Counted from the stretch's first letter, positions 44,143 through 53,027 are shown. The stretch is DNA of 64,000 bases from Silicimonas algicola (GCF_003148765.1 NZ_QGGV01000005.1:1-64000), one strand, 5' to 3'. Notes: generated from the letters alone by a model not told the origin. Numbers and translations are program-made.

Positions 44143-45209
44143 GCCGCAAGGCCGCCATCAAGGCCGAGGCCGACCGCCTGCGCGGCACCTTCGAGGCACG
44201 CGGCGCCGAGGTGTTCGAGACCGACGTCCTGCAACCCGCCGGCGCGCTTCTGGACCTTTACGGCGAGGACATCCGCGCCCGCGCCTTCGTCACCCACGAT
44301 CCCTTGCGCGGCGAGATGATGCTGCGCCCCGACTTCACCATCCCCCTCGTCCAGCGCCACATGCGCGAGGGCCGGGGGCAGGGCCGCTATACCTACGCGG
44401 GCGAGGTGTTCCGCCGGCAGGAGGACGACCCGGACCGTGCGTCCGAATACTTCCAGGTCGGGTTCGAGCTGTTCGACGGGCAGGGTCCGGCCCAGACCGA
44501 CGCCGAGGTCTTCGCCACCTTCGCCGAGATCCTGCTGCCGCTCGGCCTCAAGGCCGCGATGGGCGACATCGGCCTTCTCCGCGCCGCCGTCGAAGGGCTG
44601 CCGACCAGCGCCGCGCGAAAGGCGGCCCTTCTTCACCATCTCTGGCGCCCCCGCCGCTTCCGGTCGCTTCTCGGCCGCTACGCGAAACCGGGCGAAGACC
44701 GCGCGATCCTGCAATCCTCCGACCCGCTCGCCGGCAAGGTCGAGGTCGGGCTACGCACCGCCGAGGAGATCCTCGCCCGCCTCCACCATCTTCGCGACGA
44801 CCGCGAGGTGCCGCCCCTGCCGCGCGACGAGATCGCCCTGGTCGACGCCCTTCTCGCCGTGCGCGGCAAGGCCCACGACGCGGTCTCGCAGCTTCGCGAC
44901 CTCGCCATCGACCTGCCGTCCATCGGCGCGGCCGTCGACCGGCTGACCGACCGCTTCGACGCGCTGGAGGGCCGCGGCGTCGACCTCCGTCGGCTGGATT
45001 TCGAAGCCGCCTACGGACGCACGACGCTGGAATACTACGACGGCTTCGTCTTCGGCTTCTACGCCGAGGGCCGCCCCGGCCTGCCGCCCGTCGCTTCCGG
45101 AGGCCGCTACGACGCGCTGACCCGCGCCATCGGCGGGGGCGATGGCGTACCGGCCGTCGGCGGCGTGATCCGCCCGGGCCTTCTCATCGACCTGGGGATG
45201 GCCGCATGA
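44139..45209 (+). CDS. hisZ: ATP phosphoribosyltransferase regulatory subunit HisZ
   Basis: 356 residues from a GTG overlapping the hisS stop. HisZ is a catalytically inactive HisRS-like partner of the short His[16 protein letters not shown] and [32 protein letters not shown] are diagnostic. It keeps a class II fold but lacks tRNA-binding parts. Its presence matches the short (230-residue) HisG encoded next. ATGA overlap with hisG. Confidence 0.94.
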   Translation: MSRKAAIKAEADRLRGTFEARGAEVFETDVLQPAGALLDLYGEDIRARAFVTHDPLRGEMMLRPDFTIPLVQRHMREGRGQGRYTYAGEVFRRQEDDPDRASEYFQVGFELFDGQGPAQTDAEVFATFAEILLPLGLKAAMGDIGLLRAAVEGLPTSAARKAALLHHLWRPRRFRSLLGRYAKPGEDRAILQSSDPLAGKVEVGLRTAEEILARLHHLRDDREVPPLPRDEIALVDALLAVRGKAHDAVSQLRDLAIDLPSIGAAVDRLTDRFDALEGRGVDLRRLDFEAAYGRTTLEYYDGFVFGFYAEGRPGLPPVASGGRYDALTRAIGGGDGVPAVGGVIRPGLLIDLGMAA

Positions 45210-45898
45210 CCCTGCGTCTGGGAGTGCCCTCGAAGGGCCGCCTGATGGAAAAGACCTTCGCCTGGTTCGGCGCGCGAGGCGTCGACCTGGCGCTGTCGGG
45301 CCACGCCCGCGAATACGCCGGAGCCGTCGAGGGCGTCGACGGCGTCGAACTGGTCATGGTCTCGGCCGGCGAGGTGCCGCGCGAGCTTGAGGCGGGGCGC
45401 ATCCACCTGGGCGTCACCGGCATCGACATGGTGCGCGAGAAGATCGCGCGGTGGGAGGACAAGGTGCGTCAGGTCGCCAGCCTCGGCTTCGGCGGCGCGG
45501 ATCTGGTGATCGCGGTCCCGGACTGCTGGGTGGACGTCGCCACGCTGGACGACCTCGACCAGGTGGCGACCCTGTTCCGCGCCGCCCACGGCCACCGCCT
45601 GCGGATCGCGACCAAGTATCACCGCGTGATCCGCGACTTCCTTCGCGAACAGGGCGTGGGAGACTACCAGCTCGTCGACAGCCAGGGCGCGACCGAGGGC
45701 ACCGTCAAGAACCTGACGGCCGAGGCCATCGCCGACATCACCTCGACCGGCGAGACGCTGCGCGCCAACCACCTCCGCGTGCTCGAGGACGGTCTCGTCC
45801 TGCGCTCGCAGGCGGCTCTCTTCAAGACCCGCGCCGAGACCTGGACCCCCACCGCCCGCGACGCCTGGGCCGCGCTGTCGAAGCGGTTGGGGGTCTGA
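45206..45898 (+). CDS. hisG: ATP phosphoribosyltransferase catalytic subunit, short form
   Basis: 230 residues. First step of histidine synthesis: ATP + PRPP to N1-phosphoribosyl-ATP. LGVPSKGRLMEKT opens the periplasmic-binding-like fold; VRLASLGFGGADLVIAVPD-type VRQVASLGFGGADLV and the PRPP loop DSQGATEGTVKNLTAEAIADITSTGET are clear. Lacks the regulatory C-terminal domain of long HisG, hence HisZ. The last 95 bases, including the stop, are repeated 599 bp downstream. Confidence 0.95.
   Translation: MTLRLGVPSKGRLMEKTFAWFGARGVDLALSGHAREYAGAVEGVDGVELVMVSAGEVPRELEAGRIHLGVTGIDMVREKIARWEDKVRQVASLGFGGADLVIAVPDCWVDVATLDDLDQVATLFRAAHGHRLRIATKYHRVIRDFLREQGVGDYQLVDSQGATEGTVKNLTAEAIADITSTGETLRANHLRVLEDGLVLRSQAALFKTRAETWTPTARDAWAALSKRLGV
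45804..45898 (+). repeat. Direct repeat, copy A: 3' end of hisG
   Basis: Matches 46403-46497 without gaps; 85 of 95 bases agree and the first 37 are identical (starting GCTCGCAGGCGGCTC). Copy A is the functional end of hisG. The ten differences are concentrated in the last 60 bases. Confidence 0.9.
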
Positions 45899-45997
45899 TT
45901 TCGGATTTCGGTGGAGGTTCGCTAGCGGGCTCTCAGTTTTCGGTGACCTGAGTACCTAGGAATGGGAATGAAAATCCCGGAGCAGGATTTCTGACCG

Positions 45998-46378
45998 ATG
46001 ACAGACCTAACCAATGAAAAGATTGGACAGGACATGGTTGAGAACGTCCTCAATCGCGTCATGCGACAGTACGCTCGTCTCCTGTTCGACCCCACGTTCT
46101 CCCTAAGGAAGAACGAACTTCTCGGATCGATGATAGAGGACATTCCTGAAGAAAGCCGAGAAGCGGTAGCCAAGCTTCTCGATCATTGCTGCATAACAAC
46201 GATGCATGCGCTTCTTAATTTCATAACTAAGCATAATGGCGACGAAGACCAAGTCTATGCATTCGATTTAAGCATAGAACATGGCGGGGGTGTGAGCTCG
46301 CTTTTAGACTTTTCGGATGACCCCGGAGCGGATCTGGTAATGGAGGACGGCTGGGCCGAAAAGTACAAGAAGTACTGA
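45998..46378 (+). CDS. AT-rich orphan gene between hisG 3'-end copies
   Basis: 126 residues, begins MTDLTNEKIGQDMVENVLNR and ends DGWAEKYKKY. Strongly acidic C-terminal half (SLLDFSDDPGADLVMEDG); mostly helical, with no signal peptide or membrane segment. Base composition is clearly AT-richer than neighbours, suggesting acquisition. No family recognised; size and acidity are reminiscent of immunity-type accessory proteins, a guess only. It lies 99 bases after hisG. Confidence 0.7.
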   Translation: MTDLTNEKIGQDMVENVLNRVMRQYARLLFDPTFSLRKNELLGSMIEDIPEESREAVAKLLDHCCITTMHALLNFITKHNGDEDQVYAFDLSIEHGGGVSSLLDFSDDPGADLVMEDGWAEKYKKY

Positions 46379-46402
46379 TTGCTTTCGCTGCATGGTCCGC
46401 TC

Positions 46403-46497
46403 GCTCGCAGGCGGCTCTCTTCAAGACCCGCGCCGAGACATGGACCCCCGCCGCCCGCGAGGCGTGGGTAGTCCTATCGAAGCGGTTGAGGGTCTGA
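46403..46497 (+). repeat. Direct repeat, copy B: remnant of hisG 3' end
   Basis: A second copy of the hisG terminal 95 bases including the TGA, not attached to a hisG gene. It marks the right end of the segment that carries the AT-rich orphan gene. Preceding sequence CATGGTCCGCTC differs from the hisG context. Together with copy A it forms a duplication of the kind left by integration or recombination at a gene end. Confidence 0.88.
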
Positions 46498-46498
46498 A

Positions 46499-46562
46499 GC
46501 TTCTTCTTGGCGAAAATACTCCGGGGGTGAGGCGCGCAGCGCCGAGGGGGCAGCGCCCCCTA
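46499..46562 (+). repeat. Intergenic palindromic repeat of the family also found in rimI
   Basis: CTTCTTCTTGGCGAAAATAC and TCCGGGGGTGA are followed by two hairpins, GGCGC-GCA-GCGCC (46531-46543) and GGGGGC-AGC-GCCCCC (46546-46560). It overlaps the stop codon of the convergent DUF1489 gene and may serve as its terminator. The order of parts matches the copy at 36311-36362. Confidence 0.6.
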
Positions 46563-46988
46563 CCTGATCCCGATCTCGGACAGCGCCGCCATCAGCATCG
46601 GCGGCAGGTCGTCGTTGGCCCGTCCGCGCGGCAGATCGCGTGGGGCGGCCTCGGTTTCCAGGTAGCGCCAGCCCTGGAACGGACGCTTCGGCATCGCCTC
46701 GGTGCGGACCACCTCGGGGTTCAGCACCAGCCCGCAGCGGCGGATGCCGTCGCCCCGGTCGACCTCGTCCAGACGCAGGATCGCCTGCCGCGCCAGGACC
46801 ACGCCCTTGAACACCCAATAGAGCGAGCCGCCGCGCAGGATCTCCTCCTCGCGCTTCGGCCACATCCGCGTGACATGACGTGGCAGCCCGTCCGGACCCT
46901 TGGCCCGTGCGGTCTTCTGCCAGTCGGTCAGGTCGGAGACCGTTTCGGCGCCGACACAGAGCTTGATGAGATTGAGGTGTTTATCCAC
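46560..46988 (-). CDS. DUF1489 family protein
   Basis: 142 residues from a GTG at 46986-46988; the family usually starts at (x)HLNLIKLCVGAE, which immediately follows. Also seen: HVTRMWPKREEEILRGGSLYWVFKG and RCGLVLNPEVVRTEAMPKRPFQGWRYLE. A TTG 18 codons upstream would extend it through the DnaA-box region and is less likely. Function unknown; common in alphaproteobacteria. Confidence 0.85.
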   Translation of the reverse strand: MDKHLNLIKLCVGAETVSDLTDWQKTARAKGPDGLPRHVTRMWPKREEEILRGGSLYWVFKGVVLARQAILRLDEVDRGDGIRRCGLVLNPEVVRTEAMPKRPFQGWRYLETEAAPRDLPRGRANDDLPPMLMAALSEIGIR

Positions 46989-47001
46989 AGAGTCGTCCAC
47001 A
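46981..47001 (+). promoter_or_regulatory. Perfect DnaA box and a second DnaA-like box
   Basis: TTATCCACA (46981-46989) is the exact consensus DnaA box; TCGTCCACA (46993-47001) is a direct repeat 12 bases on with two mismatches. They lie across the start of the DUF1489 gene and about 100 bases before nrdJ. DnaA control of ribonucleotide reductase is known for E. coli nrdAB; here it is only suggested. Confidence 0.45.
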
Positions 47002-47101
47002 AGTCGCACTGGATATCGTAGCTTACACTGGGCCACCTGCAACCGGTTGTGCAGGGAAGGCGCAAAAGCTAGATTGGTCTCCCTAGCCTGAAGGACTCGC
47101 C

Positions 47102-49390
47102 ATGACCCGTTTCGCCGCGCCTATCGCCGAACAGATATGGGACATGAAGTACCGTCTCAAGGATGCCGCGGGCTCAGCTCTCGACGGCACGATCGAGGAC
47201 ACCTGGCGCCGCATCGCCCGGTCGCTGGCCGCGAACGAGGCCGAGCCCGCCGCATGGGAAGACCGCTTCTACGAAGCGCTCGAGGATTTCCGCTTCCTTC
47301 CCGCCGGCCGCATCGTCGCGGGGGCAGGGACGGGCCGCACGGTGACGCTGTTCAACTGCTTCGTCATGGGCACGATCCCCGACAGCCTCGAGGGCATCTT
47401 CCAAGGCCTCAAGGAAGCCGCCCTGACGATGCAGCAGGGCGGGGGGATCGGCTACGACTTCTCGACAATCCGCCCCAAGGGCGCCGACGTGAAGGGTGTC
47501 GCCGCCGACGCCTCTGGGCCGCTATCGTTCATGGACGTCTGGGACGCGATGTGCCGCACGATCATGTCGGCCGGCGCGCGGCGGGGCGCGATGATGGCGA
47601 CGATGCGCTGCGACCACCCCGACATCGAGGCCTTCATCGCGGCCAAGTCCGACGCCTCGCGCCTGCGCAACTTCAACGTCAGCGTGCTGGTGACGGACGC
47701 CTTCATGGACGCGGTGAAGGCCGACGGCCCCTGGGACCTCGTGTTCGACGGCAAGGTCTACCGCACGACACAGGCGCGCGACCTCTGGAACCGCATCATG
47801 CGCGCCACCTACGATTACGCCGAGCCGGGCGTGATCTTCATCGACCGCATCAACGCGATGAACAACCTGGCCTATGCCGAGACCATCGCGGCGACGAACC
47901 CCTGCGGCGAGCAGCCCCTGCCGCCCTATGGCGCCTGCCTTCTCGGCTCGATCAACCTCGCACGGTTGGTGCGCGACCCCTTCGGCGAGGGCGCCGCGCT
48001 GGACGAGGACGAACTCGCCGACCTCGTGGCGACCGCCGTCCGGATGATGGACAACGTCGTCGACGCCTCGCGCTTCCCGCTGCCGCAACAGGCCGAGGAG
48101 GCGCGGAACAAGCGCCGCATCGGCCTTGGCGTCACCGGACTCGCCGACGCGCTGCTCATGGTCGGTGCGCGCTATGGCTCGGACGAGGCGGCGGCGCTGA
48201 CCGAGCGCTGGCTCCATGCCATCGCGCGGGCATCCTACCTCGCCTCGACCGACCTTGCCGCCGAGAAGGGCGCGTTCCCGCTGTTCGATGCCGAGGCCTA
48301 TCTCGACAGCGGGTCGCTGAAGACGATGGACGAGGACGTGCGCGCCGCGATACGCGAAAAGGGCATCCGCAACGCGCTTCTGACCTCCATCGCCCCCACG
48401 GGCACGATCAGCCTTCTGGCGGGCAACGTCTCGTCGGGAATCGAGCCCGTCTTCGCCTTCGTCTACACCCGCAAGGTGCTCCAGCGCGACGGGTCGCGGA
48501 CCGAGGAGGAGGTCGTCGACTATGCCGTCCAGATGTGGCGCGACCTGAAGGGCGAGGCGCCCTTGCCCGAGCATTTCGTCAACGCCCAGACCCTGTCGCC
48601 CTCGGATCACGTCCGGATGCAGGCAGCGGCGCAGAAGTGGGTGGATTCCTCGATCTCGAAGACGATCAACTGCCCCGAGGACATCTCGTTCGAGGCGTTC
48701 AAGGACGTCTACATGCTGGCCTGGGACACCGGCTGCAAGGGCTGCACGACCTACCGCCCGAACGCAGTGACCGGCAGCGTTCTGAGCGTCGAGGAGGAGC
48801 AGCCCAAGACGCCCGAGGTCGTGTCGGCCTCGCTGGCCGAACCTCCCGTTCCCCACGGAGACGTCATCTACATCACCGAGCCTCTGAACCGGCCCGCGGC
48901 GCTGGAAGGAAACACCTACAAGCTCAAGTGGCCCGACAGCGAGCACGCGATCTACATCACCATCAACGACATCGTCCACGCCGGGCGGCGCCAGCCCTTC
49001 GAGGTCTTCATCAACTCGAAGAACATGGAGCATTTCGCCTGGACGGTCGCCCTGACGCGGATGATCTCGGCAGTGTTCCGGCGCGGCGGCGACGTGTCCT
49101 TCGTCGTCGAGGAGCTGAAAGCCGTCTTCGATCCGCGCGGCGGCGCCTGGATGAACGGCAAGTACGTCCCCTCGATCCTCGCCGCCATCGGGGGCGTGAT
49201 CGAGCGGCACATGATCTCGATCGGCTTCATCGCGGGCGAGGGGCTGGGGCTCAAGTCCGATCCGAAGGCTCAGGTGGTGAACCTGACCGCCGGGCGTGGA
49301 CCGGCCTGTCCGAATTGCGGCCAGTACGGGATGCAGATGATCGAGGGCTGCATGACCTGCCCGTCCTGCGGACACTCGAAGTGCGGCTGA
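47102..49390 (+). CDS. nrdJ: Adenosylcobalamin-dependent (class II) ribonucleotide reductase
   Basis: 762 residues. Reduces ribonucleotides to deoxyribonucleotides with AdoCbl as radical source. The active-site loop NPCGEQPLPPYGACLLGSINL-like block (NPCGEQPLPPYGACLLGSIN, about residue 266), the early cysteine in VTLFNCFVMG, GGGIGYDFSTIRPKGADVKG and the PTGTISLLAG motif are present. The C-terminus has two CxxC pairs (CPNCG, CPSCG) typical of the reducing tail. An antisense and a second-frame long open frame over this gene are shadows. Confidence 0.96.
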   Translation: MTRFAAPIAEQIWDMKYRLKDAAGSALDGTIEDTWRRIARSLAANEAEPAAWEDRFYEALEDFRFLPAGRIVAGAGTGRTVTLFNCFVMGTIPDSLEGIFQGLKEAALTMQQGGGIGYDFSTIRPKGADVKGVAADASGPLSFMDVWDAMCRTIMSAGARRGAMMATMRCDHPDIEAFIAAKSDASRLRNFNVSVLVTDAFMDAVKADGPWDLVFDGKVYRTTQARDLWNRIMRATYDYAEPGVIFIDRINAMNNLAYAETIAATNPCGEQPLPPYGACLLGSINLARLVRDPFGEGAALDEDELADLVATAVRMMDNVVDASRFPLPQQAEEARNKRRIGLGVTGLADALLMVGARYGSDEAAALTERWLHAIARASYLASTDLAAEKGAFPLFDAEAYLDSGSLKTMDEDVRAAIREKGIRNALLTSIAPTGTISLLAGNVSSGIEPVFAFVYTRKVLQRDGSRTEEEVVDYAVQMWRDLKGEAPLPEHFVNAQTLSPSDHVRMQAAAQKWVDSSISKTINCPEDISFEAFKDVYMLAWDTGCKGCTTYRPNAVTGSVLSVEEEQPKTPEVVSASLAEPPVPHGDVIYITEPLNRPAALEGNTYKLKWPDSEHAIYITINDIVHAGRRQPFEVFINSKNMEHFAWTVALTRMISAVFRRGGDVSFVVEELKAVFDPRGGAWMNGKYVPSILAAIGGVIERHMISIGFIAGEGLGLKSDPKAQVVNLTAGRGPACPNCGQYGMQMIEGCMTCPSCGHSKCG

Positions 49391-50244
49391 GAGCGGCCTT
49401 TGCCGCGCTCGTCCTTTCTTGCGCGACCCCGGCCCCCGCCGAGGTCATCGGCACGTCGCTTGCGGTCTCGAACGACAGCCAGGGGGTCTACGACCGCTGG
49501 CAAAGCAACTCGGTCCAGGCCGGCGTCTTCACGCGGCAGGGGGGCGGGCCGATCCTCGAATACCGCTTCCGCTCGGACATCCTGTCGCCCGAGCTGAAAA
49601 CGCCCGTCGATCCGGACGACCGGCGGCATGCGGGCGTACTGTCCTTCGGCCTCCACGCCTACCGCGATCTCGGTGCGGCCGACCTGCGCTTTGGCGGCGA
49701 TATCGTGGCGGTCGGCCCGGATACGGGCATTCTCGAACTTCAGAAGAAGATCCACGAGATCTTCGGCTATCCCATCCCCGACTACGACGGCTTCGAGATC
49801 GAGGACGCCCTGCGCCCGCAATTCTCAGCCGAGATGGGCCGCAGCTTCGCGTGGCATCAGCTGTCGGCTCGCCCTTTTGCCGAAGCGATCCTGGGACCCG
49901 AGGACATGCTGCGGGCGGGTATCGACCTTGCGTGGTCGCCGTCTCCCGGCGCGGGGCCTATGGCGCGTATGGGCTCGACCGGCCACCGGCTGCCGACCGT
50001 CGACGGCGGGCGTGGGTTCAGTGTGCAGATCGGTGCCGACGTGGCGAAGGTCACAGACAGCCTCTACCTGCCGGAAAGCCTGGGTTATGAGTTGACGCCG
50101 CTTCGCCGCCGCGTCCGCGCGGGCCTGGGCTGGCAAGGGGAACGGTTCTCGGTTTTCGGCGGTGTCGCGTGGCTCGACCGCGAATTCGAGGCCCAGCCCG
50201 AGGGCCAGGCCGTTGGTATGTTGCATCTCGGTCTCACCTTCTGA
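49381..50244 (+). CDS. Outer-membrane beta-barrel-like protein (possible LpxR/DUF2219 relative)
   Basis: 287 residues from a GTG inside the last codons of nrdJ (overlap 10 bases). Signal peptide VRLRAAFAALVLSCATPAPA. The mature part begins EVIGTSLAVSNDSQGVYDRWQSNSVQ and alternates polar and hydrophobic residues as in beta-strands. It ends MLHLGLTF with a terminal Phe, as outer-membrane barrels do. Resemblance to LpxR-type lipid A deacylases is suggested by NDS...DRW but is not certain. Confidence 0.6.
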   Translation: MRLRAAFAALVLSCATPAPAEVIGTSLAVSNDSQGVYDRWQSNSVQAGVFTRQGGGPILEYRFRSDILSPELKTPVDPDDRRHAGVLSFGLHAYRDLGAADLRFGGDIVAVGPDTGILELQKKIHEIFGYPIPDYDGFEIEDALRPQFSAEMGRSFAWHQLSARPFAEAILGPEDMLRAGIDLAWSPSPGAGPMARMGSTGHRLPTVDGGRGFSVQIGADVAKVTDSLYLPESLGYELTPLRRRVRAGLGWQGERFSVFGGVAWLDREFEAQPEGQAVGMLHLGLTF

Positions 50245-50358
50245 CCTGCCCGCATTGAACGCCGCTCAAATCGATTGCGTTGATCCTTGACCTCGTTAAC
50301 CATTTAACAAAGGGCGCAAAGTCCCTGAAAAAAATGAACATATACCGAGGCAGGTAGC

Positions 50359-51429
50359 ATGAACGCGATGACGGGCCGGATGGGCACGTTCGTCATATCT
50401 TGGTCGCAGACCGAGATCGACGGACTGGCGGGGGCACCCGTGACATCCCTCGACGCTGGCGCGATGTGGAGCTGGAAAGGCGAACCCGTGCGGATCGACT
50501 CCGCCGCGGGCGGTCTCGTGGGCGTCAGTTGCCCCGAAGCGAGGGAACTTCACCGCAAGCGTGCCGCGGCCAGCGCACGGCGCATCGTGGCCCGCGCTCT
50601 CGTTCAGGAAGGTGTGCGCACGCCCTTCGTCGACGACATGGTCGAATTCGACCGCTCGTTCTCGGTGACCGACGGTCACCGCTCGTGGACCGCCACACTG
50701 ATCGAGATGCCGGAGGTGGCGCGGCCGCTTCTGATGTTCGCAGGCGCCATGCCGCCGTCTGGAACCCCGCTCTACGTCTCGTCCGGGGTCATGGAGCCGG
50801 CACTTCCCAATCGCCTTTCGGACGGCGGCGAGGGCGTTGTCTGCTTCACGCCCGGCACCTTCCTCGAGACGCCCGAAGGGCCGCGCCGGGTCGAGGACCT
50901 GGTCGCCGGCGACAAGGTGGTGACCAAGGACGGCGGCGCGCAGCCGGTGCTCTGGGTTGGCAGCCGCAACGTCTCGGGCGCGCGTCTCTACGCCATGCCC
51001 GACCTGCGCCCGGTCCGGATACGCGAGGGCGCCCTCGGACGAGGCCGCCCCTCGGGCGACCTGATCGTGTCGCCCGATCACCGCATGCTGATCCAGGGCC
51101 AGCCCGCCCGCGCCCTCTGGGGCACGGACGAGGTGCTGGTCGCCGCCCGCGATCTCGTCGACGGGGCCGGCATCGCGCGTGACATGGGCGCGCGGTCCGT
51201 CACCTATGTCCACCTCATGCTCGAGAAGCACCACATTCTCGTCGCCAACGGGATCGAGACCGAAAGCTTCCATCCCGCAGCGGCGCGGCTTGACGCCATC
51301 GACGATGTCCAGCGCCAGCGCCTGTTCGACGTGATGCCCGACCTGACCTATGCGCCGCAGTCCTACGGGCCGATGTGCCGCAGGGCGCTGACGCAGGCCG
51401 AAGCGGCCCTTCTGCCCGTCGCGGCCTGA
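50359..51429 (+). CDS. Hint (Hedgehog/intein) domain-containing protein
   Basis: 356 residues. The Hint module starts at CFTPGTFLETPEGPRRVEDL (about residue 167) and contains SPDHRMLIQG and HLMLEKHHILVANGIETESFHP. This two-part pattern is typical of Rhodobacterales Hint_2 proteins. Whether it self-cleaves is unknown; the start cysteine and HHIL histidines are present. The N-terminal part has no recognised domain. No signal peptide. Confidence 0.85.
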   Translation: MNAMTGRMGTFVISWSQTEIDGLAGAPVTSLDAGAMWSWKGEPVRIDSAAGGLVGVSCPEARELHRKRAAASARRIVARALVQEGVRTPFVDDMVEFDRSFSVTDGHRSWTATLIEMPEVARPLLMFAGAMPPSGTPLYVSSGVMEPALPNRLSDGGEGVVCFTPGTFLETPEGPRRVEDLVAGDKVVTKDGGAQPVLWVGSRNVSGARLYAMPDLRPVRIREGALGRGRPSGDLIVSPDHRMLIQGQPARALWGTDEVLVAARDLVDGAGIARDMGARSVTYVHLMLEKHHILVANGIETESFHPAAARLDAIDDVQRQRLFDVMPDLTYAPQSYGPMCRRALTQAEAALLPVAA

Positions 51430-51506
51430 CCCAACGGGGGAGGGAGGACACGATTCCGCCGCAATCCTCTGCCTACCTCGGGCTTTGCGAACGTGGGCCC
51501 GAGTCG

Positions 51507-52331
51507 ATGCTGGAGATTCCCTTTCCGCTGGAGAGATTGCCGGTCGCGCAGATCGAGACCGCGCTGAGCCGCCTCCGCGCCGAGCGCCCGGCGTCGCAGC
51601 CGATCCTTCTTGGCGACGTCGACGTCTTCTCGGCCGAATGGGCCGAAACGGTCGATATTTTCGAGGAGCCCGCCGCGATCCTGTCGGCCGCGCGCGCTCT
51701 CGATATCGACGCCTGGTTCGCCGAGCGCACCCTGCCGCCCCCGCCGCGCCCGGTCGTTCGTCGCGAGGGTCTGGCCCGCCGCCTGTCCACGCGGCTGTTC
51801 GCGCGGCCCGACCCCGTCGTCCCCTTACCCAGCCGTCGCCGGATCGACGCGCTGAAGGATCACGCCCGCGACCTGGAAGCGTCCGGCGAGGGCAGCGTCG
51901 AGGAACTGGCCGAGATCCGCGAGATCATCCGCGCCGTCGAATGCGGCGATGCGCCCATGATGTTCCCCGATCCGATCGACTATGTCACACCGCGCCGGGG
52001 CGACGAGATGGTCGCGGGTCTCGTCGACACAGCCGAGCCGTGGGAGAGCATGGCCTGGCTTCAGCACGGCACCTATGCCGTCTGCGCCCCGCGTGCCGTC
52101 CTCGTCGCCTGCTGCCGCTGGCTGTGGGACACTCACGGGGCGCGCATCATCACGGCGTCGACCGATCACATCGGCTTCCAGGTCGAACGCCCCATTGCCC
52201 GGATCGAGGACGCGCGCGAGGTTCTGCGCCGCGTGGCGCTTCTCGGCGCGTCCGAGGTCAACGGCGACACCCGCCACACCTCGGGCGAAACGATCGTCGG
52301 CGCGGCGCGGCTGTGGGTCTGGTGGGACTGA
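51507..52331 (+). CDS. DUF4253 family protein
   Basis: 274 residues from the ATG before LEIPFPLERLPV. The C-terminal domain shows EPWESMAWLQHGTYAVCAPRAVLVACCRWLWDTHGARI-type pattern: WLQHGTYAVCAPRAVLVACC, then WDTHGARIITASTDHIGFQV, and ends RLWVWWD. Function unknown; no signal or membrane segment. An in-phase frame 44 codons longer begins inside the Hint gene and is not used. Confidence 0.72.
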   Translation: MLEIPFPLERLPVAQIETALSRLRAERPASQPILLGDVDVFSAEWAETVDIFEEPAAILSAARALDIDAWFAERTLPPPPRPVVRREGLARRLSTRLFARPDPVVPLPSRRRIDALKDHARDLEASGEGSVEELAEIREIIRAVECGDAPMMFPDPIDYVTPRRGDEMVAGLVDTAEPWESMAWLQHGTYAVCAPRAVLVACCRWLWDTHGARIITASTDHIGFQVERPIARIEDAREVLRRVALLGASEVNGDTRHTSGETIVGAARLWVWWD

Positions 52332-52354
52332 GCCGGGACGGGTTGACGCAGGTC

Positions 52355-52380
52355 ATTCCACGCATTCGACGAATTGCATA
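52355..52380 (+). promoter_or_regulatory. Inverted repeat ATTCGACGAAT upstream of the Met/His-rich protein gene
   Basis: ATTCG-A-CGAAT (52364-52374) lies 40 bases before the start codon, followed by TTGCATATATACTGG, a possible -10 region. An operator over the promoter of this gene is plausible. ArsR-family sites often have ATTC/GAAT halves but with longer spacing, so the regulator class is uncertain. Confidence 0.3.
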
Positions 52381-52413
52381 TATACTGGGCTCACGTTTCA
52401 AGGAGCGCCTGCC

Positions 52414-52983
52414 ATGACCGCCTTCCGCCTTGCGTTCGCCGCCATCGCGATCACCGTCGTTGCCGCCGTCGCGGGCTCGGCCGCCTTTTCCCAGATGATG
52501 CACGGCCACGGTGGCGGTGGCGGCATGGGAATGATGCACGACATGGCCGGCATGCCCGGCCTGCGCGGCACCGACGCGACGCAGGAAGAAAGCGACGAGC
52601 TCGCGGTCATGTTCAACGGCTTCCAGACCTTCGAGCGCGAGGTGTCGCTCCTCGACGACGGCATCCGCACCGTCACGCGGTCCTCCGACCCGCAGGTGAT
52701 GGAGGCGCTGGTGAGCCACGTCTCGGGCATGATCGGGCGGGTTGAAGAGGGCCGCGACCCCGGCATCTTCATCCAGAGCCCCACGCTAGACATCTTCTTC
52801 GCGCGGGGTGACGCCATCGAGAGCGATATCGCGGTGACGGATGAGGGCATCGTCGTCACCCAGACCTCGGCCGATCCAGAGGTAGTCGCAGCACTTCACA
52901 CCCATGCGGGCGAAGTCTCGGACATGGCCGAACGTGGAATGCATGCCGTTCACGAGCGCATGATGCGCGGAGCGTCCAACTAG
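52414..52983 (+). CDS. Exported Met/His/Gly-rich protein, probably periplasmic metal-binding
   Basis: 189 residues. Signal peptide (AFAAIAITVVAAVAGSAAFS) is followed by QMMHGHGGGGGMGMMHDMAG, a Met/His-rich stretch suited to copper or similar soft metals. The remainder is helical and acidic, ending ALHTHAGEVSDMAERGMHAV with more His/Met. AAGGAG precedes the ATG. No characterised family known to me; a metal stress role is inferred from composition. Confidence 0.72.
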   Translation: MTAFRLAFAAIAITVVAAVAGSAAFSQMMHGHGGGGGMGMMHDMAGMPGLRGTDATQEESDELAVMFNGFQTFEREVSLLDDGIRTVTRSSDPQVMEALVSHVSGMIGRVEEGRDPGIFIQSPTLDIFFARGDAIESDIAVTDEGIVVTQTSADPEVVAALHTHAGEVSDMAERGMHAVHERMMRGASN

Positions 52984-52999
52984 GCGCCCGCTCCCTTGC

Positions 53000-53027
53000 T
53001 TGACAGGCCCGGGAATCCCTGTACAAG
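53000..53027 (+). promoter_or_regulatory. Consensus-like sigma70 promoter of rpsD
   Basis: TTGACA (53000-53005) and TACAAG (53022-53027), spacer 16 bases. The inferred transcript start near 53034 gives an rpsD leader of about 100 bases containing hairpins. Confidence 0.65.

Noticed and set aside
47005-47030. Possible NrdR box (CACTGGATATCGTAG) before nrdJ
   Set aside because: It matches the NrdR consensus too poorly and I saw no second, correctly spaced site.
47137-50244. A very long (over 1000 codon) open frame across nrdJ and the next gene
   Set aside because: Its first two thirds is an Arg/Pro-rich shadow in a second phase of nrdJ; only the last part, from the GTG at 49381, is a plausible protein with a signal peptide.
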